This document shows, piece after piece, positions 57,632 through 64,000 of a stretch of DNA of 64,000 bases. The notes beneath the pieces were generated by a model. That model had not been told where the DNA came from and ran no database searches. It saw only the letters and a list, made by a program, of their open reading frames with translations. This DNA comes from Fibrobacter sp. UWH6 (GTDB taxonomy: Bacteria > Fibrobacterota > Fibrobacteria > Fibrobacterales > Fibrobacteraceae): NCBI RefSeq assembly GCF_900142465.1, contig NZ_FRAX01000008.1:82730-146729 (forward strand). Reading direction: 5' to 3'. The position numbers were made by a program, and so were the translations under genes. How positions within the stretch are numbered: the stretch's first letter is position 1; each line of letters begins with the position of its first letter.

Positions 57632-58807
57632 ATGAAAAAGAAGAATGTCATCAATCTGATTCGATATTATGCCGAAAAAAACGACCCCGCATTCCGCGAG
57701 GAGGCATACGAAATTGCCCGGGATTTTGACGCAAACGGCGATTTCCAGCTTTCGGAATACATCATGGCTCTCATGTCCAGCGCAAACGCCTTTGTGCCGC
57801 AAATGCACGAAAATCAGATGACATTTTTCCGCAAAATGACATCCTCGCGCGATTCGCTGCCGCTCCCCACGCCAATAGAAAAAGACATCCTTGGAATCAT
57901 CAACGCTATCCAGCGAAACATGGGAATCAACAAGTTCCTATTCCAAGGCGCACCTGGAACAGGCAAGACCGAATCCGTACGGCAAATTGCCCGTATTTTG
58001 GAACGCGACCTGTTCTGCGTAGATTTCGACACCATCATCGACAGCAAACTCGGGCAAACGCAAAAAAACATCGCAGCATTATTTGATGAACTGAATCGCT
58101 TTGCGCACCCCGAAAAAATCCTTGTTTTGTTCGACGAAATTGACGCCATTGCCCTTGACAGAACCAGTTCCCATGACCTCCGCGAAATGGGTCGCGCCAC
58201 GTCGGCAATCCTCAAGGGTTTTGACAACCTCAACGAAAAGATTACCATTATCGCCACGACGAACCTTTTTAAGCATTTTGACAAGGCGCTTTCCCGCCGT
58301 TTCGATTCCATTGTTGATTTCAATAGATACACTCAGGATGATTTGCAAGAAATTGCAGAATCTATTCTGAACAATTTCCTCGATGATTTCAAAATTGTTA
58401 GACGGAACCCTCGTCTCTTCCAAAAAATCATTAACCTGAACAAAAAACTGCCCTGCCCCGCTGATTTAAGAAAAATCATCAAAGCCGACATAACATTCAG
58501 CGACACAAACATCGAATGTGACTATCTCAAAAACATTTACAAATCATTCGTCGGCAAAGTTCCAGACAACTTGCAACTATTGCAAACGCAGGGTTTTACC
58601 GTTCGCGAAATAGAAATACTCTCCGGCATATCTAAAAGCCATGTATCGCGAATCCTGAATGGCGAGGGGCAAATAAAAACCGCACCTAAGGAACATCAGA
58701 AATGCCGTTCTTTGGGTGCAACCAATTTGCTATTTCATAAACCTAAAAAGAAAATCAACCTTGCAGAAGTGTACCGCAAGGCTGAAGAAGATATCGTGTG
58801 GAAATAA
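57632..58807 (+). CDS. AAA+ ATPase with C-terminal helix-turn-helix
   Basis: A 391-aa AAA+ protein of the FtsH/spastin-like type: Walker A QGAPGTGKTE near residue 112, Walker B LVLFDEIDAIA near 170, sensor 1 IATTN and arginine finger SRRFD. The N-terminal 80 residues are helical and unlike known domains. A C-terminal helix-turn-helix (FTVREIEILSGISKSHVSRIL, near 325-345) would bind DNA. ATPases of this kind in defence islands often pair with proteases or nucleases. Here the next gene is a convergent NYN nuclease 9 bp away. Function unknown; an anti-phage role is inferred from position. Confidence 0.8.
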   Translation: MKKKNVINLIRYYAEKNDPAFREEAYEIARDFDANGDFQLSEYIMALMSSANAFVPQMHENQMTFFRKMTSSRDSLPLPTPIEKDILGIINAIQRNMGINKFLFQGAPGTGKTESVRQIARILERDLFCVDFDTIIDSKLGQTQKNIAALFDELNRFAHPEKILVLFDEIDAIALDRTSSHDLREMGRATSAILKGFDNLNEKITIIATTNLFKHFDKALSRRFDSIVDFNRYTQDDLQEIAESILNNFLDDFKIVRRNPRLFQKIINLNKKLPCPADLRKIIKADITFSDTNIECDYLKNIYKSFVGKVPDNLQLLQTQGFTVREIEILSGISKSHVSRILNGEGQIKTAPKEHQKCRSLGATNLLFHKPKKKINLAEVYRKAEEDIVWK

Positions 58808-58816
58808 ATAGTTGCC

Positions 58817-59581
58817 CTAAACGATCTTAAACCATTCCTGCTTATCTTCTTTCTTGATATCGATAATCTTCTTTTCTTTAAGTTTTGCAAGGAACTTGCC
58901 CTGACTGTTTAGAGTCTTGCCCTTGTACGAGAAGTCTTTGGCAATGCTATGGAGTTTGGTTCCAAAGAGGCTCGAGAAAATCCATTGGTCTTTTTCAAAT
59001 GATTCCAGGACATTGACCATCTTCTGTCCGTCCGTTTTTGAGAAGCCCTGGCTGCAAATGAATTGAAGAAGCTTGTCTTCGTTCTTGGGCTGTTTTTCGC
59101 CAAAATAATCTTCTATGGAAAGAATCTTGTCCGAACAACTTGTAAACACGGACTTTTCGGCATCTTCCTTACGGGTCACGAGCCAAACCTTTTTACCGTA
59201 CTTGTGCAATTTGTCCATGACAACGGTAAAGTCGGTGTCTGATGTTATGAACACATAATGACTCACATCTGGAGATTTTTGATATAGGCTTTCAAAAGCC
59301 TCCAGCGAAAGAATCAAGTCGGCGCGATTCTTCTTGTTGGCAACATGAACAGCCTCTCGAATTTCAAAATTCAAATCACCGAGTTGATTACGGAATTTTG
59401 CAATAGCATTTGTATTTCCACAAGCCATTTTTATGGCAAAGATCGGCGAAACACCATCCTGCTCAAAGTCGTCTGCCGAATTTGCCTCCAGCATGATGGA
59501 TTCCATCAGCTTGCTCAGATTGAGCTTGGAATCAATATTCTCGAGATCAAAATATACTGCGATAGGATAAACAGATTTCAT
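58817..59581 (-). CDS. NYN-domain (PIN-like) nuclease with C-terminal winged-helix domain
   Basis: A 254-aa protein of the LabA/DUF88 group. The NYN ribonuclease fold shows the acidic residues in AVYFDLENID near the start, KKNRADLILSLEA (near 90) and FITSDTDFTVVMDKL (near 115-130). The C-terminal 90 residues resemble an OST-HTH/LOTUS-like RNA-binding domain. The start at 59581 follows AAGGACC. It is the last gene of the leftward island, 13 bp after the PLD-like gene. Probably a ribonuclease. Confidence 0.8.
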   Translation of the reverse strand: MKSVYPIAVYFDLENIDSKLNLSKLMESIMLEANSADDFEQDGVSPIFAIKMACGNTNAIAKFRNQLGDLNFEIREAVHVANKKNRADLILSLEAFESLYQKSPDVSHYVFITSDTDFTVVMDKLHKYGKKVWLVTRKEDAEKSVFTSCSDKILSIEDYFGEKQPKNEDKLLQFICSQGFSKTDGQKMVNVLESFEKDQWIFSSLFGTKLHSIAKDFSYKGKTLNSQGKFLAKLKEKKIIDIKKEDKQEWFKIV

Positions 59582-59594
59582 GGGAAGGTCCTTT

Positions 59595-60699
59595 TTATAC
59601 CGTATCACCATCAGTTAAATAGCGAATCATTCCATCCAAAACAGCAAAATTATCTATATCTAGGATTTTTAGCAAATCTTGTCCAAATTCACAATATTCT
59701 TCATAACATTTTCCACTAGACAATTGAGGAGGAAGTTTTAGATACTTTAAAGAGCATCCGTTTATCAAAATATATTTTTTCGGATATAAGGTTGTCAATA
59801 TTTTTGTTATGGAGCCTTTTCCCACGCCAGGAACCATTTTCAAAGCCCTTGATACTCGATTTTTTATAGGAATAGTTTCATCACTCAAAAGTTTACAAAG
59901 ATTTTTTAAAGTTCCGTTTCTTTCGGCACTATGCATCGCATTTGGAACCCCATGCTGATTCAAATCTCCAAGGGAACCTTCTGAACAAAAATCATCAACG
60001 GCTTGACCCCTAAAGCCGGCAAATCCGTTATTCACATCCAAGCATCTTCTTAAGTCTTTTATGGCATTTTTACGCTGCGTGCAAATACTAGAATACAATT
60101 CATTATTGTTTCTTAATTCTTTCAAATCGGCAATGATATTCTCTGCATTAAACTTTTCAATATGCTCTGTATTTCTTTTTACCTTATTCATTTTCGGCAA
60201 AGGTCTATATGGATTGTTTATCAATTCATATTCTCGTGAAACAATTAGTTCTTCGGTGATAACATCACACTCTTTATTCCAAAGACTGTCGAACCATTTT
60301 TTTATCGACTTGCAATCTATTGGATTTTCCGTTCGAATAGCCAATTCACAATTTTTAGAAAATCCCGATTCAGTATAATTAGCCGATCCCACAAAGGCTG
60401 TATATGAGCCATTTGACGTAAACAGATAAACTTTCGGATGAAAAAAAGGTACTTTTCTCTTTATAGTATTTAACACTAATATAATCTGAAAATTCGTTAG
60501 CATTTTTCAATAACCTCAGCGCACTATTTGGCGTCGGCATATCAATGCCAACAATTAGCTTAACAAGGATGTCATTATCTTCAACAAATTTTATAATTTC
60601 TTTTGCTTTATTTTCGCTAATTAGTCCAACAGCGATAAGAACTTCATCAGCATCTTCAATTTCATTGTAAAAATATTTTTCAAGACTCTTGACAATCAT
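59595..60699 (-). pseudogene. PLD-family nuclease interrupted by a frameshift in a T7 tract
   Basis: Two frames together make one protein of about 367 aa. The first (from the ATG at 60699, after AAAAGGATTTT) has VKSLEKYFYNEIEDADEVLIAVGLIS... and reaches KYYKEKSTFF. It then leaves frame at seven Ts (plus-strand A7 at 60441-60447). The second continues FHPKVYLFTSNGSY, then TAFVGSANYTESGF, the HxK/GSxN motif of phospholipase D-type nucleases (NgoFVII and helicase-associated types). A helix-hairpin-helix follows (MVPGVGKGSITKIL, second frame). Removing one T restores an unbroken gene. This could be a true mutation, a phase-variable tract, transcriptional slippage or an assembly error. It lies in the Septu-like operon. 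Confidence 0.8.
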
Positions 60700-60734
60700 A
60701 TAAAATCCTTTTTTTATATTAACATTTATTCATC

Positions 60735-61592
60735 TCAATGCGTAATCAAATAATTGTATGCAACAGGGTCTGTTATACACGCTTTTTTCAGTACTGTTTC
60801 CCAATGATTTAAGCCAAAAGTTTTTTCATTTTCCGCTATGGCATCAAGATTTATTTCTTTAATCATTTGATCCCCCAGCCCTTTTCTTCTGGATGCTTTT
60901 ATTGAATTTCCCAACTCAACAATCACTTTATTAGAGCTTTCTCTATATCGTGTAGCCAAATCCAGTTTGTCAAAATGTGATTTTACAATATCAAAAAGAT
61001 CTTGCAGCATTCCATTTTGTGATATAAGAAAGGAAGGCACAATATTATTACCTGGATATGAAAATTTTACCTCTAAAAAATTTTGATTCATAACATCATC
61101 AATATATGCATTAAGAAACAACCGAACAATTTTGCCGCCTTGATTTTCTCGCCAATCATCATTTTTATTCGAATTGCATTTAGGACAACAAGGAATTAAA
61201 TTTTGAGGATTTGCGGAGAAATGTGGGAATGGTGTTTTGGGAACAAAATGATCCAAAGTTCCACTAGAATCCAAAAAACAATACGGACAAACTTTATCGG
61301 CAACATTTTGGGGCGTTGTTGTTAAAAATTGATACAATTTTTTAAATTTTGCAGCTCTAAAAGAATACAAATCCTCAAAATTTTTTGTGTCAACGCCTTG
61401 CCACATTACTGTTGGCAATTGTTCCAAGGTATTTGACTTCAATTTTGCATCATAATCGTCAAATAGCATTCTAATTTGATTATTTAGTGCAGTAGAAGGC
61501 CATCGATTATATTGCCCACTATTCTTTCTTTGAACGGCATCATCAAAAAAATCAATTGCTGTTTCTAAATTATATATTTGCAATTTTTTCAT
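60735..61592 (-). CDS. ptuB: HNH nuclease, Septu PtuB-like
   Basis: A 285-aa HNH endonuclease: zinc-type CPYC, then LDHFVPKTPFPHFSANPQNL (His and Asn) and CCPKCNSNK. The ATG overlaps the stop of the ATPase gene (61589-61592). An ATPase followed by an HNH protein is the layout of the Septu anti-phage system (PtuA-PtuB). It is longer than many PtuB proteins, with an N-terminal helical part (residues 1-90) and a C-terminal helical part. The subtype is not certain. AT-rich compared with the CAZyme genes. Confidence 0.75.
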   Translation of the reverse strand: MKKLQIYNLETAIDFFDDAVQRKNSGQYNRWPSTALNNQIRMLFDDYDAKLKSNTLEQLPTVMWQGVDTKNFEDLYSFRAAKFKKLYQFLTTTPQNVADKVCPYCFLDSSGTLDHFVPKTPFPHFSANPQNLIPCCPKCNSNKNDDWRENQGGKIVRLFLNAYIDDVMNQNFLEVKFSYPGNNIVPSFLISQNGMLQDLFDIVKSHFDKLDLATRYRESSNKVIVELGNSIKASRRKGLGDQMIKEINLDAIAENEKTFGLNHWETVLKKACITDPVAYNYLITH

Positions 61593-63133
61593 TTTTGCGC
61601 TCCACTTTCAAAGAAAATGCTCGCAATAAACAGACGCAAATTCAAACTAACAGAATGTCCCGTTTTTGATGTAATTAATGAAATAATATCTTCCTCGCTT
61701 TTACCATCTTCTTTTAATGCTTTTATTTTTTCAACATAATAAGAATTTTCATCATTTATACCAAAAATTTCATTTGTTAATGTCGTCAAATTTGCCCCAA
61801 GAGATTCTGTCCCAATAAATCGAACACTTCGATTCGTCCCTATAGCATCCATAACATACACACAATCAGAAGTGAGTTCTCGAATAATTAAAGGAGAATG
61901 CGTCGCAAGAATACAAAAAGACTTGTAATATTCCAATATTTCCAATAGCATTTTCATCAATTTTGAGATAGCTTGAGGATGTAGATGTGTTTCAGGTTCA
62001 TCCATTAACAAAAGAGAGTTAAATCTGATTTCTGCAAAAACATTTGCAAAAACGCTTAACATAGAATTCTGACCAGAACTTAGCTCTTTCAATATTGAGC
62101 GAATATCATTTCTTGTTTTATCCTCATCAATCTCTTGTTTAAATTTATAATCAAACAATAAGCTTTTTAAATTTTCTATCAAATCTCCATTCACTAATTC
62201 TTTTAACACATTCCAGAAAACATATTCACGACCTTGCCTATAAATAAAAAACAAAGAATCTATCGTTCGATTTGCTATATTTTCTCTGTTATAACTTCTT
62301 GTTTTCTTATCAACTAATCCACAATAGACATAATTAAAAGAATCACTTCGTTCTGGAGGATCAAAACCATCGTATTGATTAAGTGAAATCGTTATTATCT
62401 TTTTAAACAACGGATATGGCTCAAAAAATTGTTTCGTAGCAGACCTTTTTTGTTCACATAATTTCACTGGAATGTCATTTAACAATGTTGTTTTTCCAAC
62501 ACCATTATCCCCTATTAATGCATATAGTCTTCTAGGAAACAAATCCGATCCATTAAAATCAAAATGTATTCTTAACGACGTAACCTTTTCATACGGATGA
62601 AAAACATATTCGAATGTTTGATCAAGCTGTTTTTTCCCATAATTCAAAATATCCATACCATAATCTAAAGCTTCCTGAGCTGATTGCGGGTTCGTTTTTT
62701 GATATTCACTACGGAGAAGCGAGGTTTTAAAAACACCCTCTTGTTCAATTTTTTCTACTAAAGTAGGCAAAACAACACAGTCTCTTAAATTTTCTAATAT
62801 TTGCAGATAACATTCAGGAAAACAAGCCTTCATTTGTTGATAATAAACAAGATCCTGTCCTAATGAAAAGAATTTTGCCGACAATTTTCCATCTGGATAA
62901 AATGGATCCATAATCTCATCTATATAATTATCTCCATTCGGTTTATAATCAACAGATCCTATTTTTACATCGCCTATACTTATGTTATCGCCATTTTCTT
63001 TACGATATTTTAAAGAAAAAGATGTTTTATAACCATAATCATCCCAACTACCCGCAGTCAAAATCAACGCGGGTTTAACATTATTATCAACTGGGTTTTC
63101 GTGTTTTAAAATTATAAGAGGAAGCAGATGCAT
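61589..63133 (-). CDS. ptuA: ABC-type ATPase, Septu PtuA-like
   Basis: A 514-aa SMC/ABC-like ATPase: Walker A GDNGVGKTT near residue 218, signature SSGQNS near 352, Walker B LLLMDEPETHLHP near 375 and switch His in ATHSPLI near 405. The first 200 residues are specific to the family. There is no TOPRIM domain, so it is not an OLD nuclease. Paired by overlap with the HNH gene, it fits PtuA of Septu. No reverse transcriptase is nearby, so it is not part of a retron here. Confidence 0.8.
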   Translation of the reverse strand: MHLLPLIILKHENPVDNNVKPALILTAGSWDDYGYKTSFSLKYRKENGDNISIGDVKIGSVDYKPNGDNYIDEIMDPFYPDGKLSAKFFSLGQDLVYYQQMKACFPECYLQILENLRDCVVLPTLVEKIEQEGVFKTSLLRSEYQKTNPQSAQEALDYGMDILNYGKKQLDQTFEYVFHPYEKVTSLRIHFDFNGSDLFPRRLYALIGDNGVGKTTLLNDIPVKLCEQKRSATKQFFEPYPLFKKIITISLNQYDGFDPPERSDSFNYVYCGLVDKKTRSYNRENIANRTIDSLFFIYRQGREYVFWNVLKELVNGDLIENLKSLLFDYKFKQEIDEDKTRNDIRSILKELSSGQNSMLSVFANVFAEIRFNSLLLMDEPETHLHPQAISKLMKMLLEILEYYKSFCILATHSPLIIRELTSDCVYVMDAIGTNRSVRFIGTESLGANLTTLTNEIFGINDENSYYVEKIKALKEDGKSEEDIISLITSKTGHSVSLNLRLFIASIFFESGAQK

Positions 63134-63182
63134 AAGTATTACCCTTATAAAATGTTCTTTATCAAGTAAGAAATTCTTGCAA

Positions 63183-63809
63183 TTACATATTCCTTAGCTT
63201 ATTTGGACGGCCAACAAATTCTAATATTTTACATTTTTTTTGTTCATCAGTTACTTTCAAAGATTCAAAAAACTTATTTTCCCCTTTACCTTTGCCGTAT
63301 ATTTTGTCCAAATCACCACGTGTTACGTTATGAATCATCATATATTCAGTAAAGAAATGATGTTCATTGTCAGTTTCCCATTCCTTGCCATAGCCTGACA
63401 ACCAATTTAAATACAACATAACCTGTTCTTCACTAGTTAATTGAGCTCTTAAAATTTTCAAATAATTCATCTTATCATCACAGTTTTCAATTCTTTTTGA
63501 ATTTGCCACATATTTTACCGTATAATACAAATGGCGATAATACGAGTTCAAAACATCTCTATGTCCATTGAATACGATGCAATAGGGGATTCCGAATAGA
63601 TTTATATCATTTTCAATCGCACTTCTCTCATGTTCATCGATATCCAACCCTTCAGAATTTCGTTGTACAATTCCCCTAATTTTTTGAAGTTTCACCTTCA
63701 ATTCATCAGAAGCTTCACTATTAGTCAGACCTTCAAAAAAAATCTCATATGCAATTACAATTTTTTCTGAGGCATCATCAACATGTGTGGAAGCATTTAG
63801 GCAGCCTTG
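63183..63809 (-). pseudogene. putAbiC-like abortive infection protein, 5' end cut by the IS
   Basis: The frame stays open from 63183 up to a TAG at 63810-63812 inside the transposase gene, with no ATG. A TTG at 63701 is the only start, and it would drop conserved sequence. The visible part contains NGHRDVLNSYYRHLYYTVKYV, then YLKILRAQLTSEEQVMLYLNWLSGYG and YMMIHN, a pattern I recognise from the putative AbiC family (PF16872). Full-length members carry N-terminal membrane helices, which are missing here. The IS element has most likely removed or displaced the start. First gene of the leftward defence operon. Confidence 0.6.
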
Positions 63810-64000
63810 CTAGATGATTCTCTCGATTCCGATTCCCATTCGTAGGCAATCTTTACATCTACATAGGAACAGCTCAACATTATCAGCGACAGCATGTTGT
63901 TCATATTCCTGAAGCCATAGGCAGCCCGTATCAGTAGCTTTATCTTGTTGTTCGTCGCCTCGATCCTTGCGTTTGACACGCCTAGCCTGATTGTGTTGAG
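63797..64000 (-). mobile_element. ISL3-type transposase, C-terminal end at window edge
   Basis: The last 67 codons of a transposase: SNARIEATNNKIKLLIRAAY, then GFRN and a hydrophobic end. The pattern SN..E.TNNKIK....AYGFRN is the hallmark of the DDE transposases of IS family ISL3. The stop is at 63797-63799. The rest of the gene and the outer end lie to the right of the window. The terminal inverted repeat cannot be defined from one end. Confidence 0.8.

Noticed and set aside
61589..63133. OLD-family nuclease or Gabija GajA
   Set aside because: No TOPRIM domain follows the ATPase domain, and the partner is an HNH protein, not a UvrD-like helicase.
60735..63133. Retron with Septu effectors
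   Set aside because: No reverse transcriptase gene or msr/msd-like region is present within the window.

Overview
The window looks like chromosomal DNA from a Fibrobacter-type fibre degrader (phylum Fibrobacterota). Nearly every secreted glycosidase, esterase or lyase has the same build: signal peptide, catalytic domain, a CBM6-type module, then a short C-terminal tail. Regulators of the TIGR02147 type, a family first described from Fibrobacter succinogenes, are also present. The lineage is inferred from protein style, since no rRNA gene is in the window.

Layout. (1) Positions 1-39.4 kb hold a locus for breaking down plant cell walls. In order it carries a partial esterase, GH95, GH2, GH43, a GH141-like beta-helix protein, a giant von Willebrand A surface protein, an unknown protein, a diguanylate cyclase, GH5, GH27, a CE1-like esterase, GH43, a 27-residue membrane peptide, CE6, GH30_8, GH43, a lipoprotein with a CBM11-like domain, and a TIGR02147 regulator. 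The enzymes target xylan side chains and backbone, galactosides and fucosides. (2) 40.1-43.8 kb is metH. (3) 43.8-48.1 kb holds an acyltransferase and a four-gene operon of HprK-like kinase, Ser-His signal peptidase-like protease, PqqD-like protein and ABC exporter. (4) 48.2-51.6 kb is bioA, bioW and an MFS transporter. (5) 51.6-57.5 kb holds two pectin lyases, PL11 and PL1, facing apart. (6) 57.6-64 kb is an AT-rich defence island: AAA ATPase, NYN nuclease, frameshifted PLD nuclease, a Septu-like ATPase/HNH pair, a truncated AbiC-like gene, and an ISL3-type transposase at the right edge.

The strongest unexplained signal is regulatory. Twelve promoters in 3.9-39.5 kb carry a 15-bp palindrome, core TGGACA/TTGACA-N3-TGTCCA/TGTCAA. 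In each it lies about 39-43 bp upstream of a shared -10-like box (TATCTTTA or TAGTTTA). Eleven drive enzyme genes, and the twelfth drives the TIGR02147 regulator itself. The spacing puts the palindrome near -60, a classical class I activator position. I propose a co-regulated hemicellulose regulon with that regulator, or a paralogue, as the activator.

Other points of interest are palindromes that double as terminators, a 193-195 bp tandem repeat array next to one of these promoters, a probable small RNA with a CCUCCU loop, -10 boxes 6-7 nt from the ATG (leaderless mRNAs), a peptide-export style operon with no visible precursor gene, and a defence operon damaged by a T7 tract and by an IS element.
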